Below are positions 23,601 to 36,574 of a stretch of 64,000 nt of DNA, piece by piece. The DNA lies in assembly GCA_964017195.1 (NCBI GenBank), contig OZ024897.1:37171536-37235535 (forward strand), written 5' to 3'. The translations under genes were made by a program, and so were the position numbers. Origin of the DNA: Siderastrea radians (taxonomy: Eukaryota; Cnidaria; Anthozoa; Scleractinia; Rhizangiidae). The first letter of the stretch is position 1, and the number at the start of each line of letters is the position of its first letter. A model generated the notes under the pieces. It was not told the origin of the DNA and searched no databases. It was given only the letters and a program-made list of their open reading frames with translations.

Positions 23601-26600
23601 TTGAATCCCTTCGCTGTCATCATCCTGCAAAACAAAAGAACTCAGCATGGTGGATAAACAAGCTTACAGATGTCAACTGGACTAAACACAGTGTTCAGAG
23701 GTGATGTGATTCCAGTAGTTTTCCAAAAACAGTCTGTAATGACTATGAATCCTCTATAACAAGCAACTTAAATTGTTTACATTCATCATTCATTTAACAT
23801 GTCAATAAAAATCGAGACTTTTCCAGAGGAAAAAAATTCATTTCCAGCTTGAGTTTTTTAGGAATTTCAGGAGTACAAAAGCCCTGTGGACAACCCCTCC
23901 ATGGCTTGGAGCTCACTATGTAGAGAATAAAACTAAATGACATAAACAGATTTAAAAAAGGAAGAAGTCTGCCTGGACAAATTAATGTTTTAATGAAATA
24001 CCAAACTTAAGAAGACCTGGGAAGATCCACGCTTATTGATCTCTCGCAACTGAAGGGGAGCAGAGGTTATGTTTTGGCCTTGAAGTCCAAATTGCTCCCA
24101 TTAATTACATGTAGCTCTGCATGTATTGTGACGTATAGACTGGACATGCCATGTTTTAGAACACACCGTTACCTCATATTGCTGTGCTTAGATGAAAATG
24201 ATGGTATGGTACTTACTGCATTTGCCATTTTTCGTCTACTGAGAGTTCTCCTGTAGTAACTAAAATCATTCTGAATTGCTGGATTTGTCATCTGAAGAAA
24301 AGAGAAAATTGAACTTGAGTTGTACAAATGTATAAATGTACAGCATGAAGATTGTGCAAACACAGTTACAATTATTGCTAGAAACACTTCACTGTAAATC
24401 AATTTCTTACTATACTGTCATTTCATTTATCATTATTTTGATAGAATTACATTTTTAGCTCTTAGAGAAACAGTTACTGTAATACTGTTATAACTACTAG
24501 TGCATACGTGCTCTCTGTAATTATTATAACTATAATTAAGTAGGGCATTTCCTGTACATCGTGTCTCTCATAGGGGAGGATAAGGTACACTTTACAGACT
24601 TCCCTTGCCATTGCCAGATATGACTCTAAATCATTTCTCTAAACAAAATCTGGGTCATTTTTGATGTCGTAGGAAGTCTGAGCACAACTTCCCTACAAAA
24701 TTCGGGTCATGAACACTACATGTATGTCTGAGCTAATTTCAAACTACAAAAAATTAAACATTTCAGAATTTTTAAAAAACTTAGCAAAATTACACAACAT
24801 TTCGATATCTTGATAATTTTGATTCTTTTGTTTATTTTAATTCTCCAATATTTATCTAAAACTACACTGAAATTAGTCTGAAAATATTTCTCAACAATCT
24901 CAATAGCAATGAAGAGTGGACAACAAATTGAGAGATTCATTTCTGGCGACAATAATAAGTGGTACCACATGCCACATGTCAGCTGAAATTGTTACGCATA
25001 CCTGTAAAACCTGTACAGGATGTCAGTAATAGGAACAGACATGCAATAAATGACGTATATGACCTCAACAAATGCACATGAAAACCCGTACCTTCAAGTC
25101 GTCAAACGTGAGCGTAAAGTGAAGTATTTCTGCAAACTGCTTTGCTAGTGCCTGTCAGAGGAAGGAAAAAACACAGCCTTCAAAAGCTTGACAATGCAAT
25201 TAACTCAATGCAGAAATGTGATCTTTTGCAGACAAGGATGCTGTCACTGGAAATTTTGAAAAGGAACCATAAGAAGGAATAGGACATCTGTCATTTTGTG
25301 GACATGGCTCAAATTAATTTTCCCCCAAGAGGTTCCAATCTAAAACAACTCATTAAGGTATCAGCCATTTGCGCGACCATTTGTGCGCAGATCAAAAAAT
25401 GTAGCTTTTGTTGTTTTTTAAGAAAAACCCTATAAACTATACATTTTTTGACAGCTTAATAATTCCAGAAAATGACTTTATATTCAAAAAGAGACAGAAG
25501 TTTAACATAATTATTCAGAAAATGGGAAGGTTTTTTCACATATACATGTCTTCATGGATTAGGTTCCACTCCATCCAGAAACAAGAAAGCCTATTGGGCA
25601 TTTTAACCAGCCATTCTGACCCTCCCCACCCCTAGGTTTCCCAAATGTTAGCGCAATCCTCTATTTATACGAACCGGCATGACGAAAAGTGTGATTGTGT
25701 GACACAATATTTTGACTATAACGCTACTGGATGACGTAATGTTTAAACTCTGATGACTCAGCTTATCTTTCTTATCGCTTTTATTTGTGCTGAAAACGCA
25801 AATTCACTAAAACGTTGAATGTCGATATAAATTCATCTACAACCGAGAATGCTCTCACCGGGACGACGAAGTATTTACTGTTGTGCCACAAACAGTGAAC
25901 ATAGCAGTAGAATCAAAATATAACGCTTGATAAACACGAGCTCGAGCAGATCGTCAGAGTATGGGGCACGTCAAGGCATATCTCATGACGTGATGTTTAA
26001 ATCCGGTTTGCTAACCCAGGAATCCCCTTGCAAAAGTAAACAAGCGAGCGGGGACGAAAGTCGCCCACGTCTTTGAAAGCTAAAGCGCCTGTCGAGCCGC
26101 AATCGACTTTGCGCTCACTCGCTTGTTTTTCTTTTCCTTCACTATCTCTGAACGGAAAGAGAGACTGCTCGTAGCGTTTAGCGAACACCACACGCAAACT
26201 ACACAAATCTGTCGATAATATTCAGATATTTTCGTTCTTTCAATGCAAAAAGACTCGTAACACCTGCCTTATTAATTGATCTCCTTATTAATGACGATTC
26301 CCTCGTATCAACTTCTCGCCTCAAATAAACACTCATCTCTCTCCGTTCACAAGAACTATCGTGTACTGATGGTGCAATCAACTAATATTGCATCATCATA
26401 CTAGTACCAATTCCTTCTCTTCCTAGCCCACGCCGGCCAAAACGCAACTGTCCTTTTTGTCCGCTGCGAAATACAAGTTAGCCAATCAGAAACCTTACAA
26501 TCCACCTCGCAAACCACCCCCCCCATAAAACGCCAAGGGAAACCGCCTCTCACGCAGCACAATACTACACCGCTCCTATACAAAACGCAACTTTCAAAGC

Positions 26601-29600
26601 AAATCACATTCACAGAAGCGTGATATGCTCCCGACATTCACAAATCTTTCTGACTCCCACATTTTCACACCCCTCAAAATGTCAATCCCAATAAAAAAAC
26701 TCCTGCGCTAAAAAAATTTTCACCATAACCACTAACTAGATCAGACAACACAGCCAATTTCACATTCAATCCTATTAGCTCCTTTACTCAATTGCGCATG
26801 CGTTATACAAGACAAATACAAAAAACCCCAAACTTAACAACCCTTTGCCGTTCACACCTTAAATACTGCAAATTAAAAGACAAAAACATAGGAAGGTAAC
26901 ATTCAGAAGACTTATATGCGCATGCGTCTTGTATAAGACAGTACCGCTCTTGAGTACCCGTACCACAAGCTTTACAGCACTTTCTTCGTATGTTAAGCCA
27001 ACTTGCTTTCAGGAAAAACCGTGCCCATTTTATAAACCGGCGGTCGCCATCATGGCGACGGCCGGTTAATAAAGAAAACAAAATGATTAACACTGCATTC
27101 TCTTCTTGACACCTATGGCTAAAAAACGATGTCTCAGATTTTGCGTTTGTTCTTCTTTTATTAGCAGATGAAGTCAGAGAAGACAAATAAATCAGCACTT
27201 CACGTGGAAAAAAGGTCTAGCTTTAAAACAAAAAGAGGGATTAAAATTTGCAGACACCGTTTTGTAGAAAAAACTATCTGGCAACAATCTGGCCAAATTT
27301 CAGCCAAATTGGTCAAGCAGCTGTCGACTTGCAGATAAAAACGTACGTACAACTTGCTTGGAAGACGAAAACAGACACAGCCATTATTTTTTTTAATGAT
27401 CCATTTAAGTGAAAGAAAACTCTCATTACTTCGCAAAAAAACTAATATACACCACTTTGCAAGAATCACTTAAAGTATGAGTGCAACCAGCATACACTTC
27501 CAATTTCATGTGATCAAGATAACCCGTTGACACCCGGCAAGCTTTGAAAAAATGGTACTTTCAAGCACCGAATGGCCTTTCTTAGCCCTGTTTGATCCAA
27601 TTTGGTCCCAATCCTCATGAACAGTGCTTTCTAGCATAAACCGTTAGCATTTCTTTTGGTTTCAGGATGTTTTCTAGCATTTTGAGTTTGGGCATGTGCA
27701 CAATTCAAAATTCCCTGTCTACGGCTCTCCGAGATTTAGCGCACAATCCCGTTGCTTTTGTTCTCATTTTGATTTTCGCTTTTTGCTGTCAAGTTTCTGG
27801 TGATGAGAAAAGTTTGGCCTCAACGCTCATTTGAAAAGGAAAGAGTTGGCCAAAAGTAGCAGTCAATGGGAAGGCCATGATTTTCTTGTGTTTTTTAGGT
27901 AAAAGTTCCTTGGTTTCCTGGCTCTTACCCAGGCTTACTTGGTCAGATCATTGCTTTTCAAGCATCATTTACAAGATCTTTCTGTGTTGTATCGACTGAC
28001 TATCACTTAAACTGATGACATCACAAGTGGAACAGGACGCCTGCTCATTCAAGGGCACATACATATGTATGGGCGAAACGGGCGCCAGTAGGTTGATCAG
28101 GTGCGATAGCACTTGTCAGCGATCAATTATGGTAACCATAACTAACAAGGAAAATCTTTTACTCCTAATCACTCTTCTTTGAGCCATTATTTTCGTTTAA
28201 TTTTTTGTTTGAAAGAAAGCTCTCAAAGCAATTTATCTGAGCATGTAAAAATCTCATTTATCAAAAAATGACACTTCTTTCTGTGGCTGATACCTTAACT
28301 GTCATTTGACAAAAATTTCTTGTCATGTTTTCTCTGCCTCAAAGAGCAAAAAGGTACTGAGATAACTCTAACGATGGTCTATTTAGATTTTAACGAGTTC
28401 AGTGGATGGCACAACAATCACCCGTCACGACCATCACCTTACGACTAGTCAACAATAATAGAAATACCATGGCAAAAGACAGATGGCTCAAGATATAAAA
28501 TTAATATGATTTAACAATGGACATACATCGTAAGTTTCAAGACGACTACAAAATAGGAACAGTGTGCCCAAACTGCAGAGTGAGAAAGAAGAGGGACTTG
28601 AGTAAGCAAGCATAACTGTTTCACCTGCTGTTGTTCAAGATGTTCAATTGGTGTCTCAGGACCAGCACAAAGCGCATGAAGAAGCTGGGGGAGCACAGCC
28701 TCTGCAAGTAAAAGGTGCGATAGTACACAAATTTAATACAAGAAACTAAATAAATCTGGAAGTATTTCTTGAGGTTTGCGGATAATGATACTGATGATGA
28801 TCATATCATTATGGTTAATCACTGTCCACGGACAATGATATTGACAATGATGATAAATGATGACAGTGCTGATGTCGATGCCAATTGTCTACTATAATGA
28901 GCTAACAACAGACATGTTTTTGTTTAATTGCATTTAATAATGTTTTCAGCAGGTAAAAGACAAGTTTCTATGCTGCTATACCAGTTGAGTTTTGAAACTT
29001 GTATTCATACAGTCCATGGCATGTGAGGTGGATGACTGAAGAGCTCACACCAAATACCTGTAGTTATCATTTACGGTAAAATTTGTTGAAAAAAGGCAAC
29101 AAAGCACCCCAGTCACTCACCGAGTTCTAAAGCATATTCGTAAAACGTCTTTAGTTTTCCAACAAGTGGCACCACAGCTCTCCAGGCCATTTCCTGGAGT
29201 TCTTCATTAAGGGCATTTGAAATTGCCTGCCACAAAAAATAGAATATGAGTTAACCTATAACTTGTGTGATATTTTTTCTATTTTATTTTCTTCTGAGAT
29301 GCTAGCACATGTATTGTGAGCTACCCAACATTTAAAGTAAGTTTAAGTCACTTTTAACTTGTATTATTGTCTTACACAGGCATTAAAAGTGTTGGAGCTA
29401 TTTTGAAATTCCCTTTGAATCACTAATCACTGATGATGTGCATAAAAATCACTTCAGTTCAACATGGGTAGCACCTAACAGTCTAATGAAGGACAAACTT
29501 AGACATACATGTACTACATACTAGAATTCAGATTTGGTGACAAGGTCAAATTTCATTTCAAAAAATCGGCCTGTAACTGGTGAACATACTTGTCAGCTGT

Positions 29601-32357
29601 CCCAAGCAGACATCATGGGGGAGGAACGGATTGCGTGACATTGACCTAAGGACATCTGTGTTGGAGGCTATATACAAAAATGGGCCTGTGACTGGTGAGC
29701 ATATTTTTCAGCTGTGCTGAGCAGATGTCTGTGGGCAAGGAAGGGATTGCATGACATTGACTTAAGGACATCTGTGTTGGAGGGCAAGGAAGGGATTGCA
29801 TGATATTGACCTGAGGTCATCCGTGTTGGAGGCTATACATTGTATCTGCAGCTAACACAGTCTATAATGTGACTGTGTCAGCCTGACTTATACAGTCTGA
29901 CTATTTGGTAATCAATGGTGGATAACTTAAACGACAATAAATTTGTGTATTTAGGGCCTGAATTAGAAACCCCTGCATTTTTACGAAGCATGTTTTGCTG
30001 CTTCCAATGCAGTCTTTGCTGGTGAAGAACCACTACAACTTTTAGGCTTGACTTCCCACATTTAGAGTCACTGAGTCAAGTAATCACCCTTTTTCCCTGT
30101 GCAACGGAACATGATCACTCAAAATGACTAAAAATCCAGCCCATTAAACTTAGGTCTTCCCCTTTTTCCGAGTCTAAATCTTGGGTTACCCTTTCACCCC
30201 CAAATTCAGTTATGGAGACATGAAGATGATTCTAACTACCGAGTCTGTGAATGAAATCCTATGGTATGACCATTCAAATGAAACCTCGTCAGCAGTGCTT
30301 TCACATGGTACTATTTATATCTGAGTTTTTTTCAAAATGAAATTCGAGATTTGGCTTGAGTTTTGATTGCAGGCACTCTTGGAAGTGAAAGGGTTTTAAG
30401 AGAGACCTTGTGAAATCCTGATGTTGACTAAGTGTCCCAAATCTACAGTATTGGCCAGTATATGTGAACTTACTTGTCTGATTTCTTCATTTGCACCACG
30501 ATAACTTTGTAGCTCATGAAGAATCCGTGGTGCCTCATCCAGCACACTGCTTACTACATTATAGACTTCTTTCTCTGATTCTGTAGGAGTTGCATCTGAC
30601 ATGAAACACAAACAAAAATGTTGTTGGCCCATGAAGTTTGCACTCTACATGTATCAACTCTTTCCCAAACACATGTGCAACAAAACCAGGTGTATCCCGC
30701 GTACACAGTTGTAACTAAGAGAATAGTCAGACAGCTAATATATATATCCAGGCAGCTCCTGAATGAGGTTTGTACATGTATAGCTGTCTAGTTTAATTGA
30801 CAGTCAGATCATCAGTTCAGTCTATTGTTTGTCTGTTCTAATGTTGTTGATACATCATTAATTTTGTATTGAATGTACAAGTTTGTCATTGTTAACATTC
30901 ACTTATTAATGCTGCAGGATCTGTTGCTGAATTTCATGTTGGCATTTCTGACATGCATGATACATGTAATTTGGCAATGACACAGCTAGCTTATTTTCTT
31001 GATTCAAGTTGACATTGCACATGTCTTTGCGTGTGTCCACGTCTCACTTCAGTATCTGGTTCTTCCTGTGTGTTCAAACCCACTGTTACCACGTTCACAT
31101 GAGCATGCTGACTTCCCACTGCTGGATTAGCATGTGCAAGAGGCACTTCCCACTGCTGGATTAGCATGTGCAAGAGGCAATAAAAAATGATGTCAATTAA
31201 GATTGATCCAGTTGACTCACCCCAAGTCAGGGTTTTCAATAAGAATCTGAGTCAGTGGTAAAATTTTAGGAGTAGGCGGAGGATGAAATACTTGCACCAA
31301 AGGCATAAAATTCTACATGTAGGGGGCTCCGGGGGTATTCTCCCCCGGAAAATTTTGAAAATTTGGGCCTCTTAGAATGCATTTCCTGCATTCTAGAGCA
31401 AGAATTAGGGTATTTGAACAGAACAGGAAACACAAATTGCCGCTGAAATTACAGTACTCAGAATTCAGGCAAGATTCTTCTGTTTTTCATGAATTAATGT
31501 TGGCCGACCCAGGGCTTGCTTTTTGTGGCGAATGTTTCTCATGTTAGTTGTAAATTATGAGGTAATTTCTCAATCAAATAGGCGGCGAGTTAATGTACAA
31601 TAGCGGGCGAGTTTCGCCGGCTGCCAGCCCTTATTGAAAACCCTGCCAAGTTGGTAAGACCCTCTTTATTTTATAGACTCGGATGAAATACCAGGATTTT
31701 TCCAGTGACAAAAATTTCATATCAAGTGAAAATACAGTTTTCATCTTTCACATGTAATAATATCACAGTTGCCATGGCTACTTCAGTCTCAGCCAATGAA
31801 ATTGCCTTATTGCTATTAATAATATTCAGAATACATACCGGTACAAATGCTACTAATTTTTTCTATTTTTTTAACCAAAATTTGAATGTGTGTAAGATCT
31901 ATATTTTATTAGATTGATTCAGTGAATAAAGGATTAGTCCAAGAAATCGTTATCCTGGTATTTCATCAGTGTCTATACAATAAACAGAAAATTACATGGC
32001 TACTTGGAGATACAACATTTATCTTCGAGAGTTGAAAACTATTTCAAGAGTGAGCACAGCGAACAAGTCAAGTATTTTTCATTACGAGAAGATATATGTC
32101 TTATCTCCATGAGACCATGACTTTTTGTAATATCCTCTATTTCTATAGTGAGCTGTTGATAAAATACATTCAATCCAGCCAATTCTGTTGTTCATTTGTA
32201 AATGATGCTTAGCAATATTACTAATGGCATAACCACTTCTAGTCACTATTTTTTATTCAGTAAACAAAGACTTACTTTCAAAATCCAAGAATATGTCAAT
32301 TTTCCCCCCACTAGAGTCTTGATCTTCCCTTGTCAGCAGCTTAAGGAGATTCCCCAT
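17654..32357 (-). CDS. CYRI: CYRI (FAM49) Rac1-binding actin regulator, complete, 12 coding exons
   Basis: CYRI proteins bind active Rac1 at the membrane and restrain the Scar/WAVE complex, limiting lamellipodia (family knowledge). Exons, high to low: 32357-32276, 30595-30474, 29226-29121, 28701-28625, 25151-25092, 24291-24217, 23624-23502, 22804-22725, 21347-21290, 20218-20150, 18221-18151, 17717-17654. All have GT/AG borders and phases agree; total 987 bases, 328 residues plus stop (human about 324). The start MGNLLKLL carries the myristoylation glycine. Recognised segments: [47 protein letters not shown] (the RR pair needed for Rac1 is R163-R164), [31 protein letters not shown]. Vertebrates have two paralogues, A and B; which is closer was not tested. 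Introns are full of small DNA transposons. Confidence 0.95.
18378..18815. repeat. Minisatellite of about 80-99 bp units in the last CYRI intron side
   Basis: Five units begin at about 18378, 18467, 18566, 18648 and 18728, each with gtgaaaaaatttgggg followed by agcgaggga and gagtggaaa. One unit contains a long G run near 18531-18542 and another a short (TCA)n tract. It lies in the intron between the exons at 18151-18221 and 20150-20218. Confidence 0.85.
18991..19826. mobile_element. hAT-like element with CAGGGCTTGAAAT ends in a CYRI intron
   Basis: The left end CAGGGCTTGAAATAATGGCC is mirrored by AAATTATTTCAAGCCCTG. CCATA is repeated flush at both borders (18986-18990 and 19827-19831). Several TGTCCGG / CCGGACA motifs sit inside both ends, as expected for transposase-binding subterminal repeats. 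It is 836 bp with no transposase frame. CAG...CTG ends suggest hAT; the 5-base duplication is shorter than the usual 8. Confidence 0.75.
20385..20588. mobile_element. TTAA-flanked piggyBac-like short element in a CYRI intron
   Basis: It begins CCCTTAAAGCCTCAAT and ends ATTGGGGCTCAAAGGG, with TTAA directly outside at 20381-20384 and 20589-20592. It is 204 bp, non-coding. CCCTT ends with TTAA targets fit piggyBac-type elements. Confidence 0.75.
21039..21242. mobile_element. Degenerate relative of the TTAA/CCCTTT element
   Basis: It begins CCCTTTAAGCGCCAATA and ends GGACTTAAAAGG followed by TTAA; the left border reads TTTA rather than TTAA. Length and end sequences match the element at 20385-20588. 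It sits just beside the CYRI exon at 21290-21347. Confidence 0.6.
22868..22980. repeat. AT-only microsatellite (TTAA / TTAT units)
   Basis: Runs of ttaattaatt followed by ttattattatt in a CYRI intron. Confidence 0.85.
23310..23448. mobile_element. Partial copy of the CCCTTT short element
   Basis: The right end gagtgaaaggg followed by TTAA matches the family. The inner part (gagtctgtggaagaaatcct) matches the member at 30189-30393. The left end is missing or rearranged. It lies close to the CYRI exon at 23502-23624. Confidence 0.55.
25357..28294. mobile_element. Possible 2.9-kb TTAA-flanked element filling a CYRI intron
   Basis: GGTATCAGCCA at 25357 is mirrored by TGGCTGATACC ending at 28294, and TTAA lies directly outside both (25353-25356 and 28295-28298). 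That fits piggyBac or Kolobok insertion rules. The block makes up most of the intron between the exons at 25092-25151 and 28625-28701. No transposase frame is visible. Inside are the repeated string gatgtttaaa near 25740 and 25992, an inverted repeat with acaagcgag at 26037-26129, and a hairpin accggc...gccggt at 27034-27068. The matching ends are only 11 bp, so chance pairing of two separate copies is possible. Confidence 0.5.
29567..29845. repeat. Tandem repeat of about 115 bp, two and a half units
   Basis: Units start with gcctgtaactggtgaacata and gcctgtgactggtgagcata. A third partial unit starts with gggcaaggaagggattgcat. It lies in a CYRI intron. Confidence 0.75.
30189..30393. mobile_element. 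CCCTTT short element next to CYRI exon 2
   Basis: It begins CCCTTTCACCCCCAAATT and ends CTTGGAAGTGAAAGGG. The borders read GTTA and TTTT, so the TTAA duplication has decayed. The internal sequence resembles 23310-23448. It ends 81 bases from the exon at 30474-30595. Confidence 0.6.
31111..31180. repeat. 34-bp direct tandem duplication
   Basis: The block starting cttcccactgctggattagc is present twice in a row with no differences that I can see, which suggests a recent duplication. It is intronic in CYRI. Confidence 0.85.
31228..31645. mobile_element. hAT-like element with CAGGGTTTTCAATAAG ends in a CYRI intron
   Basis: Perfect 16-bp terminal inverted repeats (CAGGGTTTTCAATAAG and complement) are flanked flush by CCAAGT on both sides (31222-31227 and 31646-31651). 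Inside, the palindrome ccggggg...cccccgg near 31328-31346 also occurs near 61212-61245. It is 418 bp, non-coding. Confidence 0.8.
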
Positions 32358-33932
32358 AACAGGATGTCCGACATGAACTGCAGATATCAACAGTACCAAA
32401 GGTTACGTTTTGTCCAATGTAGTTTTAATCAGCTGAATCGTTGGGGCTGTGGTGCATTAAGAGACTAGGACAACAACTCTCCCTTCCTTGGATCACATCA
32501 TAGTCCCAATGCACAGTTATTTTAACCCTTAATAATAATAATTAATAATAATTTATTTCTTCCAGAGCACTATTTACAAGAAATAGATCAATAGCACACA
32601 AGAAATAGATCAATAGCATCGTTAGTTACTGTACATTGTAGTTTGCGATTCTTTATTTATCTTCATGTTCTTGCTTATCTTTTTTCTTTGAGATATTAGC
32701 ATACACTGTAAAATTTTGACACCAGTAAACAAAGTTTGCATTGATTGATTGATTGATTGTATGGTCAACTAAACACCAATTCTAAAGATCAATAAACTGA
32801 CTGATCCTGTCACATTATTTCAGTTTCTTATCAATTCAGATGGTCAATACACTGTGTTGACACACCACTGAAATTCTGGTTTAGTTCCAACTACATTAAT
32901 TCAAATAAGAACAGTTTTAACTTCTTCCATTCAAACTTATTTGATGCTTTCTTATGGGGCATCAGACCGGTCCCGGGTTCTTGCACAGCCAAATTTTCAA
33001 CCAAAAATAAAAAACGAAGTTTCAAAGAAAAAAAAATTCTGAAAGTGCAATACACTTGGCCCCAGAGAAGAAATTACATGTAGAGCCAAGCTGTTACCGA
33101 GGAATGACTAGAGAAACAAACTGTCAGAACAATATAGAGTGTCACTGTTCCTGTGTCACAACTTCGAGGGGCTCTGCATTCAGTTGATATTATGCAATGG
33201 TGCAATTTTGCACAAAGTAGCTGAAAACACACATAAATCATAACACATCACACAATGTTGGAAAGTATTAAGAAGATTTTTTCTGCTATGACGTGGTAAA
33301 ACAATGTTAAATTCGCAAAGAAAAAACATATAACATCGCAGCATAATAAAGCATCTTCGCTGGCATACAGCTGTAGAATAACTTGGAAAATGCGACATAA
33401 TTGCAGTAGCTCTTGCAAGCAGCCACCTAGGACGGGACCTTGTAAGCGTCTGCATGATGAAACAATAGACAGTGGCTGCTTACGAGAACTTTTAAGCATA
33501 AAGCTTGGCATATGTTAGAGGTTACTAACAGTACTGTAGTAATAATATTAAATAGTCTTTTTATTCTCTATCACAGAAGAGGTTTGCATATATACATGTA
33601 CAATTCAACAAATTATTAGTATTTGTGTTATGTATTTATGCAAATTGAACTAAGTGGTTGCTTGTGAGAATTTAAAAACAAAGGAAAACACCAGCCGGTA
33701 ATTTAAAAAAGTGGTTGCGGTTGCTTATGGGAGCGGTCGCCTATGACAGCTTTTAATTACAGAGTTTAAGTGATAATTCAAACGGGATTTCACAATGCTG
33801 GTCGTAACTAGAGCTGGTCACTTGCGAGAGTGGTCACAAGGAGAACATTGACTGTGTAGTAAGAATACAAGAGGCCCTGTAATGTAAGTGAAGCATGTGG
33901 GAATCTCATTGCAACAATGCTGCAATTTTTAA

Positions 33933-34110
33933 CAGGGATGTCACTAAGATTTCAAGTTGCCGGGTAAATACAACAAGTAGGCGGGGAAGAACACAGCTAG
34001 GGATTTCTTTTGGTTCTATTTTTCTTCTATTTTCCTATGTAAGTAGCCGGGGGCCACATTCATAGTAGCCGGTGGAAATCCCCAGTCCCCGCCTCTTAAT
34101 GACAGCCCTG
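33933..34110. mobile_element. hAT-like element with CAGGG ends, TTTAA target duplication
   Basis: It begins CAGGGATGTCACTAAG and ends CTTAATGACAGCCCTG. TTTAA repeats flush on both sides (33928-33932 and 34111-34115). It is 178 bp and lies in the 5' intron of CYRI. Confidence 0.75.
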
Positions 34111-36093
34111 TTTAACATCATGGAACTCTCAAATTTTACAACTCAGAACTCAACCAGCAGTTGTGCACAACACTCATACATGTAGAGTTTATCACCATAT
34201 TTATGACAACAACAAATTGCTTCATGGAAACAAATCAGATCAAGTGGATCAAAATGCATTATTCCATCATAGTTAATCAAGGTACTGGTCACGAAACCTT
34301 GCATATTTCAAAGGCCAAACAAAGATGTCTCAATTTATGTTGAAAACACCTTGACAACCGTAGACAATCTTTTGTTTTACATTCAAACACTATGACTGAA
34401 TAACTTAACACAAACATTTTTATTGGTTAGTTGCTACAACACAGTTCAAAACCTATCATGGTTTTTGCATAATTAAGGCTAAATATGCTAACAAAGAAAA
34501 CATAAAACAAAGAAATTTGCGGGGCTTCCTAACCATTTTCTTTTTCCATCACATAATTTATGTAAAATGCAAATCACCAGTTATTAAAACAGGCAACTGT
34601 AATATTACCAAACCTTTTCTGAGGCAGTATGTCATAGTCACCTTAATCCTTCGAAAGGTCTTGTTTAATGCACCTATCAGTGTTTAACTCCAGGGTAGGG
34701 GGGGGGACAGCTATCCTGGGAAAATTGACAAAGAGAACTGTTTCCTGGATAGGGATTTTGACTGAACTTAATGGCCCAATTATTTGCCTGTCACAAAAAC
34801 AGCTACATGTACTCTAGGGGTAGAATATTGACATTTATTTGTTGTCCAGGGGATAGGGAATTTGACTCTGGCTTCCCTGAAAATGTCAAATTATTCTGGG
34901 TTTCCCCACCCTCCCAACCCTAGTGTTTAACATTGAAGCTGCATTGATTAAAAACAAAGTGTGAGCTGATCTAAAACTTATATAGCTAGTTTGCTTTTAA
35001 ACAAAGTTAATGAAAGAACAAATTGTGCTATGCTTTTGTCTGTTCTTAATGAAAATTGTTTATATTTTAAAAAATACAGGAAAGCACACAAGAGACACCA
35101 GACTTCAGACAAGAATTCAGGACAGAGGAAATGATCTTTTGAAAGCACCATACATGTACGTAAAATGCAATGGGATCTTTTACATTTAAAAAACAGCTCA
35201 AAAGCAGAGATTGTAAAAAATTGATTCTAAGATTTTTTTTCTGCTCTTATCGAAACAGTACAAATAAGAGGTGGAATAAAAACAACATACACTGAAATTA
35301 ATAATAAATGGACTTCCTTACATGTAATAAATTGAAAACTTTACCCACATTTGTAGGTAGCTAGCGATTGAAAGTGAAACTGTTTCGCACTCATTTAAAA
35401 TTCGAGTTATAAAGCCTACTGATCACGTTGCCAAAAGTCAAATGAAAGTTTCAAGCTACCCCCAAAGCATGTTAATTTGCCCCATACACGTACAAAAACA
35501 CATCGTAACTGATCGATCGTGTGTATTACAAATCAATTCATAATCACTTCCACAAAAGCAAAATCCAAAGAAGAAACGAATGATATATATTATATATTTA
35601 CATGTACTTCTAACAAGGAAGTACTTCAAGGCGGAACAGCTACAAACTACATGGAAAGTTCAGGAATGACAAGAACTGAGTTGACCAAGAGTGTTTCGAA
35701 ACATCGATCGATGGTGTATAAACATTCAGCTTATTTATAAGCTTACCGGTAATCAACCGTTTCGACCAAATAGATTTTTATCAGGCCAGATTAATGTTTT
35801 GCTTACGCATTTCTCCCTTAGCGTTTAATGCTACTGTACTGATACAATCATTGAAATCAACAAGCAAGAACATGTTGATTACACGTTTGTTTCGATATAG
35901 TGAAACAGACATGAAATCGAATAACCTTGCTCGTCTTGCTATAGTTCAACTCGTAGATCGCGAGGCGAAAAGCGATCTCTCTTCAGGGAGACACAGCACA
36001 AGCAAAAGTGAACAAAACAAACAGCTTTCATCGCAAGTTAGTTTGCTGAAAGCTGTGTAGTTTGTAAAAAGTAAGATCTAACGACCAACTCAC

Positions 36094-36300
36094 CTTTCTC
36101 CGACCGGAAAGGGAAACGTTGAACCACAGCTTGTCAGCGAATAAGCGTTCCTTGACTCACACAAAACGGAGGCAGATTGTCTCTGTCGTCGTTTAAACCA
36201 GCGAAAGATTTATCTAAGCTACTAGAACGACCTTTGCTAACCTGAATGCTAACACAGTGAGCTCAAGGAGTTAGCTCTTCCTTGTTGCTCCGTGGTGCCA
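36094..36300 (-). promoter_or_regulatory. CYRI: Probable non-coding first exon and promoter region of CYRI
   Basis: On the minus strand a donor-like border, gagaaag then gtgagttgg, lies at 36094/36093. The first coding exon has an acceptor at 32377/32378 (ctgcag) 20 bases before the ATG, so an upstream untranslated exon is required. The sequence above 36094 is richer in G+C than its surroundings. The transcription start cannot be placed from sequence alone. Confidence 0.5.
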
Positions 36301-36574
36301 CCGCTTCAAACAGCAAGGGCCCGAATGGCGCCTTTCCACGCCCTCCTAGCCCATAATATTATCGGGTTGTTATTCCGTTTTGGCTCCATATGGGATTATC
36401 GCGTTATGTACGGGCCTTGTTCAGGTCACATTTCTTAGGCCCACCAAATATGGAAAAATGGTTGGCGGGAAAGCAAAAACGCTGGACATTTATATTTTTT
36501 GTTTCATTTTGCTTGTTATTAATTCCTTCTAAATAAACGTACAATGTGAAAATTAAATGCCAGAGCCAGGATAG

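Noticed and set aside
26803..27198. 131-codon minus-strand frame inside the TTAA-bounded block
   Set aside because: No transposase motif or other family is visible; it could be chance in a 2.9-kb non-coding stretch.
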